A DNA stretch of 64,000 bases from Halomonas sp. GT. GTDB taxonomy: Bacteria > Pseudomonadota > Gammaproteobacteria > Pseudomonadales > Halomonadaceae. The first letter of the stretch is position 1, and each line of letters begins with the position of its first letter. The translations under genes were made by a program, and so were the position numbers. The stretch spans positions 992,001 to 1,056,000 of the forward strand of contig NZ_CP020562.1 in the NCBI RefSeq assembly GCF_002082565.1, read 5' to 3'. Of this stretch, positions 16,360-24,782 are shown in pieces. The notes under the pieces are model-generated. The model worked only from the letters and a program-made list of their open reading frames with translations. It had not been told where the DNA came from and did not search any database.

Positions 16360-17892
16360 TCATATTGTTTCTGTGCGAAGCGTGATGTCAAAGCAGGCGC
16401 CTTTCGCGCTTTGTTGGGGGCGAAGAGTAAGCGCCCCGCCCATGCTCTCAATTAGCGAACGGCTAATTGCCAAGCCCATTCCCAGTCCTTCATCGCGGGT
16501 GGTGAAGAAGGCATCAAAAATGGTGTCTTGATGTGCTGGCGCTACACCTGGGCCCTGGTCTTCAACGCTAAGGGTCAGTTGCCGATTGCCGCTTTTTTGC
16601 GCCGAAACGATGACCTGATCGGCACCAGGGGTGTCACGGCTCGCAGTTAGCGCGTTGAGCAATAGGTTAACGATTACTTGCTCAAGGGCAATAGGGTCTG
16701 CATAAATACGTGGCAATCCATGGGGCAATTGTTGAGTAAGCTGAACTGAGGCCTGTTTATATTGCCAGTCGCACAGTTGAAAGGCGGCGGCAATGACGTG
16801 TTCAAGTATCAGTGGCCTGACGCAGTGACTGCGTTTACGCACAAAGCTGCGCATATGTCGGAGTCGCTCGGCAAGACGCTGTACTTGCTCATCAATGCGG
16901 GCCAGTGGCAGCTGAAGTTCGCTGGCGGGTAAGTTGGGCGTGTGCGTTGTTTTCAAAAGGGCGCCACTGGTGTAATTGGCGATTGCACCAAGAGGCTGAT
17001 TGAGTTCATGGGCAATATTAGACGCAAGCTCTCCGGCGGCGGCTAACCGATTGGCATGGGCAATTTGTTCTTGGTGCCGACGTGCCTGGGCTTCGGCAAC
17101 TTTACGCACGCTAATATCGCGATTAATTAATGCAAAATGCCCAGGTTCCGCCCCTCGGCTGCGGTGGGTAAGCACGACACTAAGTACGGGAACTGAACCG
17201 TTCGTGCTGAGCATTTCCAGCTCGCCGCTCCAGGAGCCATAGCGTTCAACGGCGGGGAATACCACCTGCTCCAGTAGTGCCAATGAGTCAGTAGGGTAAA
17301 GCGCTGACAGGGCAACTTGCATGGCATCTCGCGGGAGTGAAAAACAGCGCCGAGCTGCTTCGTTGGCACTAAAAATATGTTGGTTAGGCCCTAAAAAAAG
17401 CACGTAGTCAGTGGTGGATTCGACCACCTGCGCTAAGCGCTCTCTTGTGGCTTCTGCATGGACTCGGCGGCTTACATCCCGAGAGACGCATAAAATATCA
17501 ATTAGCTCGCCTGTGGCATCATCTCGGCGGGTTCGGCTGGTGGTTTCAAACCATATGTAGTGACCTGCTTTAGCCCGAAACCGATACGTTTGCTGATAAA
17601 AACCGTCGTGATAGTAGACTCGAGGTGATTTGTTAAGCAGGTCACTTAAATCGGCGGGATGAAACAGCTGATAGGCAGACACGCCAATCAGCTCTTCCGG
17701 TTCGTATCCTAATAAGTCTCTCGCTGCTTGAGAGGCATATAAAAAAGTACCGTCGCGGGCATGGCGAGATATCAAATCAGTGGTGCTTTCTGCTAGCCAC
17801 TGATAATGACGCTTCTCTTCTTCTAGCACTGCGTTTTGCGCTTCTAGTGCTTTGATTCTGGCAATTAATGTGGCTTCGTTATTGGTGTCCAT
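16360..17892 (-). CDS. PAS-PAS sensor histidine kinase, FixL-like
   Basis: A 510-aa cytosolic kinase with no membrane segment. Order: short coiled coil (1-30), PAS/PAC 1 (about 30-148), PAS 2 (about 152-265), HisKA with His295 in ELASNIAHELNQPLGAIANY, then HATPase_c with NLLLNALTAS, VEDQGPGV and GLGMGLAISRSLIESMGG. No heme-binding His pattern of true FixL is obvious, so the signal is unknown. The stop of the oxygenase gene is 6 bp upstream, giving an operon oxygenase, kinase, regulator. Confidence 0.9.
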   Translation of the reverse strand: MDTNNEATLIARIKALEAQNAVLEEEKRHYQWLAESTTDLISRHARDGTFLYASQAARDLLGYEPEELIGVSAYQLFHPADLSDLLNKSPRVYYHDGFYQQTYRFRAKAGHYIWFETTSRTRRDDATGELIDILCVSRDVSRRVHAEATRERLAQVVESTTDYVLFLGPNQHIFSANEAARRCFSLPRDAMQVALSALYPTDSLALLEQVVFPAVERYGSWSGELEMLSTNGSVPVLSVVLTHRSRGAEPGHFALINRDISVRKVAEAQARRHQEQIAHANRLAAAGELASNIAHELNQPLGAIANYTSGALLKTTHTPNLPASELQLPLARIDEQVQRLAERLRHMRSFVRKRSHCVRPLILEHVIAAAFQLCDWQYKQASVQLTQQLPHGLPRIYADPIALEQVIVNLLLNALTASRDTPGADQVIVSAQKSGNRQLTLSVEDQGPGVAPAHQDTIFDAFFTTRDEGLGMGLAISRSLIESMGGALTLRPQQSAKGACFDITLRTETI

Positions 17893-17898
17893 ACTGTT

Positions 17899-18594
17899 TC
17901 AGCGCGCCGGGTCGAGCACGCCACCCAGCGAGGCGTTACGCCTAAACCAGCCAGCGATGCTAGCGCGCGGATGCTGGGTTGGCAGCACCTCGTGGGGAAT
18001 GGTTTCGGATAAAAAGCAGGCAAACGTACCTGCTTCAGGCACTACGCGGGCGACTTCCTGAGAAGGGGTGTCGGGGTGATAAATGACCATTTCTCCGCCG
18101 CCATCTAAGGGCCACTGAGGGTTTAAGTAACCGACAGTTGAAATAACTCGGTTCGCTCGCCCTCGAAAACTGTCTAAGTGGCGTTGATAAAACGCGCCGG
18201 GCGGGTAGTGGGCAAAGTGGGCCTCATACTCAAACAATCCTAGGAAGAGCGCTTGATTGAGAGATAGCTGGAGTTCTGCCATGGCATCTAGGTAGCGGCG
18301 CTGGGCTACGCTTTCTCTATCCAACCAATGAATGGCATCGCCGCGAATATCTTTGCGAAGATGATGCTCTTTGCCACGGCCAATGCCAGCCTCATCAAGT
18401 ACATCGTGTGCGGCCATGTGGAGCAGCTCTTTGTGCAGTGCTTGGCAAAGATCAAGGTCTATCACGTTGTTACCCACGTACCAGCCTTGCTCAACAAGCG
18501 CATCAACCAGTGCAATATGGGCGACGGGGTTGATCGCTGGTGGGCTATTACTATTGCTATTGGGTAAGGCGTTTGGCGCTGCAGAGGCAATCAT
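17899..18594 (-). CDS. 2-oxoglutarate/Fe(II)-dependent dioxygenase (SM-20/prolyl-hydroxylase-like)
   Basis: A 231-aa double-stranded beta-helix oxygenase. Fe(II) ligands are the HxD of FYQRHLDSFRG and the distal His of SETIPHEVLPT; the Arg of HPRASIAGWFRRN binds 2-oxoglutarate. It is close to the SM-20-related proteins that hydroxylate protein prolines, but the substrate is unknown. ATGA overlap (18591-18594) with the upstream Nudix gene indicates translational coupling. Confidence 0.87.
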   Translation of the reverse strand: MIASAAPNALPNSNSNSPPAINPVAHIALVDALVEQGWYVGNNVIDLDLCQALHKELLHMAAHDVLDEAGIGRGKEHHLRKDIRGDAIHWLDRESVAQRRYLDAMAELQLSLNQALFLGLFEYEAHFAHYPPGAFYQRHLDSFRGRANRVISTVGYLNPQWPLDGGGEMVIYHPDTPSQEVARVVPEAGTFACFLSETIPHEVLPTQHPRASIAGWFRRNASLGGVLDPAR

Positions 18595-19250
18595 TTCATG
18601 GTTCTCTTAGTCGGCATGCGAGTTGCTTTTGGTAGGCGACTGCTTCTCTCTGGATAGTGACGTAATGCTCCTGGTGGGCGCTGGTAAAGGTCAATTGCCA
18701 TGCCAAATCCTTCCGCCAGAAGTTCTACCAGCATCATGGCAGAAAGCCCCCAAATCACGTGGCCGTCGACATGGTAGCTGGGTACATAGTGGGCAACGCC
18801 ATCTACCGTGATCACATCGGTATGGGTGCGCTTATCATCTAGAAAATGGCTGATAGGTACTTCAAAAATGGTGTCTAATTCAGATGGATCTGCCACCAAG
18901 GGTAAATCTGGCGGAATGATACCGACCCACGGGGTTACTCGGATGCCATGCAGTGAAATAACGTCTGATAACCTTCCCAAGGGTTGTACAAAGGTGGGCG
19001 CTAGCGCAATCTCTTCTTCTGCCTCGCGAAGAGCCGTCGCATAGAGGTCGGCATCACAAGCCTCGCGTTTGCCACCGGGAAATGCCACTTGTCCACTGTG
19101 AGTGCTGAGATGGCTCGCTCGCCGTGTAAACAGCAGCGTGGGCGATGGACGCTCAACAATAGGCATGAGCACGGCAGCCTCAGGCATTACAACGTGGTCT
19201 AGCCGTTGAGGAGAGTGCTGTTGCAGCTGTTTGCGCAGTTTCTCTAACAT
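18591..19250 (-). CDS. nudL: Nudix hydrolase, CoA pyrophosphatase (NudL/YeaB family)
   Basis: Hydrolyses CoA and acyl-CoA to 3'-phosphoadenosine phosphate and phosphopantetheine. The UPF0035 signature TRRASHLSTHSGQVAFPGGKREACDADLYATALREAEEEIAL combines the CoA-specific motif with the Nudix box. Start placed at the ATG of MLEKLRKQ, preceded by GGAAG; the frame opens 25 codons earlier, overlapping the divergent Nudix gene region. The C-terminal 25 residues are basic (PERSSRLPKATRMPTKRTMK) and unusual. It heads the oxygenase/kinase/regulator operon. Confidence 0.88.
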   Translation of the reverse strand: MLEKLRKQLQQHSPQRLDHVVMPEAAVLMPIVERPSPTLLFTRRASHLSTHSGQVAFPGGKREACDADLYATALREAEEEIALAPTFVQPLGRLSDVISLHGIRVTPWVGIIPPDLPLVADPSELDTIFEVPISHFLDDKRTHTDVITVDGVAHYVPSYHVDGHVIWGLSAMMLVELLAEGFGMAIDLYQRPPGALRHYPERSSRLPKATRMPTKRTMK

Positions 19251-19344
19251 AGAGCTTCCATTTGCTTTGTTCTCTTTTACCCAGCAGCGGTGTTTGACGT
19301 CAAGTACGTTAAAGCCTTGCCCCATCAGCCGTAGAGAAAACGCG

Positions 19345-19902
19345 ATGAATTTTTGTAGTCAGTGTGGTGAAAAAGTCCGTTTTGCTGTTCCTGAAGGCGA
19401 TGACCGTTCGCGCTATTTATGCGATGCCTGTGGCACTATTCATTACCAGAATCCGCGTATTGTCGCGGGTACGCTGCCGGTGATTGGCGATAAAATATTG
19501 CTGTGTAAACGGGCGATTTCTCCGCGCAAAGGGTATTGGACGCTACCCGCGGGCTATATGGAAAACGCCGAAACCACTCAGCAGGCCGCCGCACGCGAGA
19601 CCTGGGAGGAGGCCGTTGCCGAGGTCAAACTGGAGGGGTTATACACGCTCATTGATCTGCCTCATATCAATCAAGTGTATATGATTTTCCGTGCAGAGCT
19701 TCTCGGTGGTTTTAGTGCGGGCCCTGAAAGCTTGGAGGTAGCGCTGTTCGAAGAGCATGAAATTCCTTGGGACGAGCTTGCTTTCCCAACGATTGAACGC
19801 ACGTTACAGCACTTTTATGAAGACCGTAAAAGTTCGCACTACCCGCTGCACATCAGCTCAATTACCCCTGAAGATAGGGAGCGATATTTTGGCAGTGCCT
19901 AA
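19345..19902 (+). CDS. Nudix hydrolase with N-terminal zinc ribbon (ADP-ribose pyrophosphatase-like)
   Basis: A 185-aa protein: CxxC-CxxC zinc ribbon (FCSQCGEKV, YLCDACGTIHYQNPR) followed by Nudix fold with box GYMENAETTQQAAARETWEEA. This Nudix_N_2 arrangement is common in proteobacteria and acts on ADP-ribose-type or nucleotide-sugar diphosphates; substrate not known here. The start ATG of MNFCSQCG was preferred because the protein family begins there; the frame is open 38 codons upstream. It is divergent from nudL, giving two Nudix genes back to back. Confidence 0.88.
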   Translation: MNFCSQCGEKVRFAVPEGDDRSRYLCDACGTIHYQNPRIVAGTLPVIGDKILLCKRAISPRKGYWTLPAGYMENAETTQQAAARETWEEAVAEVKLEGLYTLIDLPHINQVYMIFRAELLGGFSAGPESLEVALFEEHEIPWDELAFPTIERTLQHFYEDRKSSHYPLHISSITPEDRERYFGSA

Positions 19903-19962
19903 GTTTTATTGCTGTTTAGGCGTTGCTAGCAACGTGGTCTATTAAAGCCTGGTAACGCTGAA

Positions 19963-20280
19963 TTACAGGTCGGCCAATTGCCAAACATCATAGGCCACCT
20001 CTTCATAGGGGTGGGCTAATTTCAGTGCTGCAATCGCTGCCCGTATATGCTCATCGCGGCAAACAAGTTCAACCTTCACTTCTTCGACAATTTCGAGCGA
20101 CCCTACGTGTCCAATGTGGGGGTGCGAGCCCTCCAGCGGGCGGAATTGGCCGGTGCCGTGGGTTTGAAAACAGCAGGCCTCGTAATCACCAAGTCGGCCA
20201 GCCCCTGTTTCAAAAACCGCTTCTTTAACACTCTCGGCATCATCAACGGGAACAAAAAAAGCAAGCTTGTACATAGTCAT
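19963..20280 (-). CDS. NIF3-insert-like (YqfO/COG3323) small protein
   Basis: A 105-aa protein matching the small PII-like domain inserted in NIF3/YqfO proteins and also found alone: YKLAFFVPVDDAESVKEAVFETGAGRLGDYEACCFQTHGTGQFRPLEGSHPHIG, VEEVKVELVC and AHPYEEVAYDVW. Role unknown, possibly metal or nucleotide sensing. The start is the first of two near ATGs (MTMYK), with AAGGAT 5 bases upstream; the frame continues 76 codons further without a good site. Confidence 0.88.
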   Translation of the reverse strand: MTMYKLAFFVPVDDAESVKEAVFETGAGRLGDYEACCFQTHGTGQFRPLEGSHPHIGHVGSLEIVEEVKVELVCRDEHIRAAIAALKLAHPYEEVAYDVWQLADL

Positions 20281-20369
20281 GTATATCCTTATTAATAAAC
20301 CATGGCGCAAGAGCCCTACGGAAGGCGTTGTGCGACAATATTTCAAATTATAGGGCAGTGAGTGTGTCA

Positions 20370-21326
20370 ATGGATAAGTTTGAGGTGAAGCTTGATCAGG
20401 CGGCCAGAGCCGCTTGGATGTCTTATGTCGGCGGCATGACTCAGGATGAAATTGCCAACCAGTTAGGGGTTTCTCGACCCGGTGTCCAACGCCTGTTAGC
20501 ACTCGCAAGGCAAGAAGGGTTGGTAAAGGTCCATATTGACCATCCTATTTCTACCTGTATGACATTAGGCAGCGTGCTTCGCGATCATTTCGGCTTAGCG
20601 TATTGCGATGTTGTGCCCGCCGATAGCCAGGCACCTGAAAGCGCTGCGTATTACTTAGCTGTTGCAGCTGCTGAACGGATGGCTCGCTTGGTGGAGCGCA
20701 GCGATCCATTAACGCTGTCTTTAGGAACTGGGCGCTCGGTACGGGCTGCGGTAGAGGCTCTTAGTCGTATTGAGCGGCCCCAACATCGCTTTGTTTCTCT
20801 GGTAGGGAATGTTGCCAGGGATGGGTCGGCTAACCGCTACGACGCGGTCATGCTGCTGGCGGATAAAACGGGTGGCGAGCGCTTTTTACTACCTGCTCCC
20901 GTGGTTGCTGAGTCGTTAGTCGAGAAAGAGGCCATGTTGACACAGCGCCTGTTTAAAGCGATTGCCGATGTGGCGAGAGAGTCTGAAGCTGCCTTTATTG
21001 GAGTCGGCAGAATTGATCGACAAGCCACGTTATTTCAAGACCACTTCATCAGCGAAAGTGAGCTAGATGAGCTATTAAGCCTTAAAGCAGTAGGTGAGTT
21101 GCTGGGCTGGCCGCTTAACGAACGGGGAGAGGTGATTAATTGCTCAATAACACGGCGAGTGACCAGTTTGCCTCTAGAGCGATTCGGTAAGCATCATATG
21201 GTGGCAATAGCGGGTGGGCACGATAAAGCACCCGCCATACGGGCAGCATTGCGAGGAGGCTGGTTAAAAGGATTGATAACGGATGAAATCGCGGCAAGAC
21301 ATATCGTTAACACCATTACGCAATGA
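20370..21326 (+). CDS. SorC/DeoR-family sugar-binding transcriptional regulator of the polyol operon
   Basis: A 318-aa regulator: N-terminal HTH (AAWMSYVGGMTQDEIANQLGVSRPGVQRLLALARQEGLV) and a SorC-type phosphosugar-binding domain (LSLGTGRSVRAAVEALSRIE, SLVGNVARDGSANRYDAVMLLADKTGG, AFIGVGRID). Position directly upstream of the smo genes makes it their regulator (SmoR/MtlR-like). The ATG of MDKFEVK was chosen; an in-frame GTG lies four codons upstream and cannot be excluded. A cluster of GATC half-sites in the gap downstream may be its operator. Confidence 0.88.
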   Translation: MDKFEVKLDQAARAAWMSYVGGMTQDEIANQLGVSRPGVQRLLALARQEGLVKVHIDHPISTCMTLGSVLRDHFGLAYCDVVPADSQAPESAAYYLAVAAAERMARLVERSDPLTLSLGTGRSVRAAVEALSRIERPQHRFVSLVGNVARDGSANRYDAVMLLADKTGGERFLLPAPVVAESLVEKEAMLTQRLFKAIADVARESEAAFIGVGRIDRQATLFQDHFISESELDELLSLKAVGELLGWPLNERGEVINCSITRRVTSLPLERFGKHHMVAIAGGHDKAPAIRAALRGGWLKGLITDEIAARHIVNTITQ

Positions 21327-21412
21327 TTTTAGCGCAGTGCAACATGCAAATAGCTGAATGAATTAGCATAAAGTCTAAAAGAGTTGGCTTTGCTTTTTTT
21401 TGGCTTTCGTAC

Positions 21413-21444
21413 GATCATTTGATCGATGATTGATCAATGTGATC
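21413..21444. promoter_or_regulatory. GATC-rich imperfect inverted repeat, candidate operator of the smo operon
   Basis: Four GATC half-sites within 32 bp form approximate inverted arms GATCATTTGATC and GATCAATGTGATC, about 150 bp upstream of smoE. Candidate binding site of the SorC regulator. GATC is also the Dam methylation site, so methylation could affect binding if Dam is present. Confidence 0.5.
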
Positions 21445-21476
21445 ATTTTGGCTGCGGTGCCAATAGCTACATTTCC

Positions 21477-21517
21477 AATAACCACCGTCTTTAATAACCA
21501 CCGTCTTTAATAACCAC
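21477..21517. repeat. Direct repeats of 16 bp upstream of smoE
   Basis: Two perfect copies of AATAACCACCGTCTTT (21477-21492, 21493-21508) and a partial third (21509-21517), lying between the GATC cluster and the smoE start. They may be activator sites or slippage products. Confidence 0.75.
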
Positions 21518-21592
21518 AGCCCTAATAAAGACCGTTCCAGTAACAGCTGTGCCGATAAAAACAATGCCAATATTTGCCAAGAGGAAAGCTGT

Positions 21593-22915
21593 ATGCGTCT
21601 CGCACGTCATTTGCCCGTCACGACCCTAGCGGCCGCTATTGCGGTAGCTGGCCAAGCCCACGCTCAAACAGAAATCACGGTTGCCACGGTAAACAATAAC
21701 GACATGGTCATCATGCAGAGCCTGACCGATGCCTTTGAGCAAGCGCACCCAGATATCACTCTGGACTGGGTGGTGCTTGAGGAGAATGTGCTGCGTCAGC
21801 GTATGACCACAGATATTGCCACCGGTGGAGGGCAGTTCGATGTGATGACCATCGGTACTTATGAAGTGCCTATCTGGGCAGAGCGCGGTTGGCTTGAGCC
21901 GCTGGAAAACTTGCCCGATGACTACAATGAAGATGATTTGCTGGCATCGGTTCGCGATGGCCTAAGCCTAGATGGCACGCTGCACGCCCTGCCGTTCTAT
22001 GCGGAAAGCTCTATGATGTACTACCGCACTGATCTGTTTGAGCAGGCTGGCATCGAGATGCCAGAGCAGCCCACCTGGGAGCAGGTGCGCGACTGGGCTG
22101 AGCAGTTACACGGTACCGAAGAGAACCTGGCAGGTATTTGCTTGCGCGGTAAGCCGGGCTGGGGCGAGAACATGGCTTTTGTCTCGACGCTGGTGAACAC
22201 CTTTGGCGGCCGCTGGTTTGATGAGCAGTGGAATCCGGAGCTTAACTCCGAGGCCTGGAACAATGCGATTGCGTTCTATGTTGACCTGCTAAGCAATTAC
22301 GGTCCGCCTGGTGCCAGCTCCAACGGTTTCAACGAAAACCTAGCACTCTTTTCTCGTGGGAACTGCGCCATGTGGGTTGATGCCACCTCGGCAGCAGGCA
22401 AGCTCTACGATGAAAACGAATCGGACGTAGCAAATACACTAGGCTTTGCGCCAGCACCCATCGCGGAAACCCCTAAAGGCTCTCATTGGCTTTGGTCCTG
22501 GGCGCTGGCGATTCCCGCTTCCTCGGAGCACAAAGAAGCAGCACAGCAATTCATTACCTGGGCGACTTCACAGGAGTACATCAAGCTTGTTGGTGAAACG
22601 AACGGCTGGACCAGCGTACCGCCGGGTACTCGTGAGTCCACCTATGCCAACGAGCAGTACGTTGATGCCGCGCCATTTGCCGATTTTGTGCTTAACGCCA
22701 TACAAGAAGCTGATCCTACTGACTCCAGCCTAGAGCCAAACCCCTATGTCGGCGTTCAGTTTGTAGGTATTCCAGAGTTTCAGTCGATTGGTACGCAAGT
22801 GGGCCAAACGATTGCCGCCGCTCTGACCGGTGACACCTCAGTAACGCAGGCGCTTGATAGCGCTCAGCGAGCCACCGAGCGCACCATGCAACGGGCTGGC
22901 TACATCGAACGTTAA
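21593..22915 (+). CDS. smoE: Sorbitol/mannitol ABC transporter substrate-binding protein
   Basis: Periplasmic receptor of a CUT1-type polyol importer (440 aa). Signal peptide 1-24 ending AHA-QT; mature protein begins EITVATVNNNDMVIMQSLTDAFEQAHPDITLDWVVLEENVLRQRMTTDIATGGGQFDVMTIGTYEVPIWAERGWLEPL, the conserved start of SmoE/MtlE proteins. GAGGAAAG lies 5-12 bases upstream of the ATG. First gene of the polyol operon; a strong hairpin separates it from the permease genes. Confidence 0.92.
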   Translation: MRLARHLPVTTLAAAIAVAGQAHAQTEITVATVNNNDMVIMQSLTDAFEQAHPDITLDWVVLEENVLRQRMTTDIATGGGQFDVMTIGTYEVPIWAERGWLEPLENLPDDYNEDDLLASVRDGLSLDGTLHALPFYAESSMMYYRTDLFEQAGIEMPEQPTWEQVRDWAEQLHGTEENLAGICLRGKPGWGENMAFVSTLVNTFGGRWFDEQWNPELNSEAWNNAIAFYVDLLSNYGPPGASSNGFNENLALFSRGNCAMWVDATSAAGKLYDENESDVANTLGFAPAPIAETPKGSHWLWSWALAIPASSEHKEAAQQFITWATSQEYIKLVGETNGWTSVPPGTRESTYANEQYVDAAPFADFVLNAIQEADPTDSSLEPNPYVGVQFVGIPEFQSIGTQVGQTIAAALTGDTSVTQALDSAQRATERTMQRAGYIER

Positions 22916-22925
22916 TGTACTCTTG

Positions 22926-22949
22926 CGTCTGCCCAGTCATGGGCAGACG
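22926..22949 (+). other. Strong intercistronic hairpin between smoE and smoF
   Basis: Perfect 10-bp stem CGTCTGCCCA / TGGGCAGACG with loop GTCA and only TATTTC after it. Likely stabilises the smoE message or partly terminates, keeping the binding protein in excess. Confidence 0.75.
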
Positions 22950-22993
22950 TATTTCAGTGGTTCTAGCAGGTCTGTTTTCTTGCAGGTATTTCC

Positions 22994-23884
22994 ATGAATA
23001 GAACACGTGCTTCCGGCCGTACGGTCGGCGGGCTAAGAACGCTTTCGCTTCAAGCGCCCGCGGTATCGCTGCTGCTGCTCTGGATGATCGTACCCCTGGG
23101 TATGACGATCTGGTTTTCTTTTCAACGCTATAACTTACTCATGCCAGGGATGACCGGCTTCGCTGGGCTGGAAAACTATGAGTATCTGCTGACTGATCCA
23201 GCGCTATGGTCGGCGATGGGCACCACCCTATTACTGGTAGGTTCGGTGCTGGTGATTACCGTGGTGGGAGGCACCCTGCTTGCAGTGCTGTTCCAGCAGG
23301 AGTTTGCTGGGCGTGGCATTGCTCGCGTGCTGGCGATTTCTCCCTTCTTTGTCATGCCAACAGTGAGTGCACTGGTATGGAAAAACATGATGATGCACCC
23401 CTCTAACGGGGTCTTAGCGTGGCTGGCGCAGTCGCTAGGGCTGCCTGCATTGGACTGGTTCTCATCGTTACCACTAACGTCCATCATCATTATTGTGTCG
23501 TGGCAGTGGCTGCCGTTTGCGCTACTGATCCTGCTCACCGCCATGCAGTCGCTGGATGAAGACCAAGTGGAAGCGGCGCGTATGGATGGTGCTGGGCCAC
23601 TAGCGATTTTCTTCTTCATTACGCTGCCGCACTTAAAGCGTGCCATTAGCGTGGTGATCATGATCGAAATGATATTTTTGCTGACGATTTTTGCTGAGAT
23701 TTTTGTCACCACCTCCGGTGGGCCGGGGCTTGCGACCACTAACTTAGCCTATTTGATCTATATCCAAGCGCTACTGGATTTCGATGTGGGCATGGCCTCT
23801 GCGGGTGGGGTGATCGCCATCATTCTTGCCAATATCGTCGCGATTTTCCTTGTCCGTATGGTCGCTAAGAATTTAGAAGACTAA
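22994..23884 (+). CDS. smoF: Polyol ABC transporter permease 1
   Basis: Inner-membrane MalF-type subunit (296 aa, six helices) of the sorbitol/mannitol importer. The EAA loop is EDQVEAARMDGAGPLAIFFFITLPHLKRA. The N-terminus is basic (NRTRASGRTVGG). Pairs with the next gene product to form the channel; energised by SmoK. Confidence 0.92.
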   Translation: MNRTRASGRTVGGLRTLSLQAPAVSLLLLWMIVPLGMTIWFSFQRYNLLMPGMTGFAGLENYEYLLTDPALWSAMGTTLLLVGSVLVITVVGGTLLAVLFQQEFAGRGIARVLAISPFFVMPTVSALVWKNMMMHPSNGVLAWLAQSLGLPALDWFSSLPLTSIIIIVSWQWLPFALLILLTAMQSLDEDQVEAARMDGAGPLAIFFFITLPHLKRAISVVIMIEMIFLLTIFAEIFVTTSGGPGLATTNLAYLIYIQALLDFDVGMASAGGVIAIILANIVAIFLVRMVAKNLED

Positions 23885-23916
23885 CCCCGGTGCCAGGGCG
23901 TCTTGGGAGCATTTCA

Positions 23917-24771
23917 ATGACACTTCATCGTAATAGCATCGCGCCAGCTAACGCTCGCTCGTTGCCCATTAGGCAACTGGTTTTAACCCTAGTAGGCTGG
24001 TCGATTGCCCTGATTATCTTTTTTCCCATCCTGTGGATGGTGTTGACCGGGTTTAAAACTGAAACGGCAGCCATTGCAGATCCAAGTTTTATCTTTTCCC
24101 CCACACTTGAGAGCTATCAAGCTGTTCAGGCACGCTCGGGCTATGCGCGTTTTGCGCTAAATAGCGTAGTCGTAGCGTTTGGCTCCACTTTTTTAGCACT
24201 GCTGATTGCCATTCCATCGGCGTATGCCATGGCCTTTTTGCCCACTAAGCGCACCAAGGGCACGCTGCTCTGGATGCTTTCTACCAAAATGCTGCCACCT
24301 GTCGGTGTCTTGGTACCTATCTATTTGATTTTCCGCGATGTGGGGCTGTTGGATACCCGTACCGGGCTAATCATTATTTACACCCTGATGAACCTGCCCA
24401 TTGTGGTGTGGATGCTCTACACCTTCTTCAAAGATATGCCCAAAGACATCTTGGAAGCCGGCAGGATGGACGGCGCGTCTACTCTGCAGGAGGTGTTTTT
24501 CCTGCTGCTGCCGCTAACGTTGCCGGGCATCGCCTCTACTGGGCTGCTCTCAGTGATTTTGAGCTGGAACGAAGCGTTCTGGAGTCTCAACTTAACCTCG
24601 TCGAAAGCGGCACCGTTGACCGCGTATATTGCCTCCTTCTCAAGCCCTGAAGGGCTGTTCTGGGCCAAGCTTTCAGCGGCTTCCACCATGGCAATCGCCC
24701 CCATCCTGATCCTCGGCTGGATGACCCAAAAACAAATGGTGCGCGGCCTGACCTTTGGCGCCGTCAAGTAA
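23917..24771 (+). CDS. smoG: Polyol ABC transporter permease 2
   Basis: MalG-type subunit (284 aa, six helices) with EAA loop KDILEAGRMDGASTLQEVFFLLLPLTLPGI. The start was placed at MTLHRNS, preceded by GGGAG; the frame opens nine codons earlier. Ends LTFGAVK, as in SmoG homologues. Next gene follows after 11 bp. Confidence 0.92.
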   Translation: MTLHRNSIAPANARSLPIRQLVLTLVGWSIALIIFFPILWMVLTGFKTETAAIADPSFIFSPTLESYQAVQARSGYARFALNSVVVAFGSTFLALLIAIPSAYAMAFLPTKRTKGTLLWMLSTKMLPPVGVLVPIYLIFRDVGLLDTRTGLIIIYTLMNLPIVVWMLYTFFKDMPKDILEAGRMDGASTLQEVFFLLLPLTLPGIASTGLLSVILSWNEAFWSLNLTSSKAAPLTAYIASFSSPEGLFWAKLSAASTMAIAPILILGWMTQKQMVRGLTFGAVK

Positions 24772-24782
24772 AGGAGTTCCCC

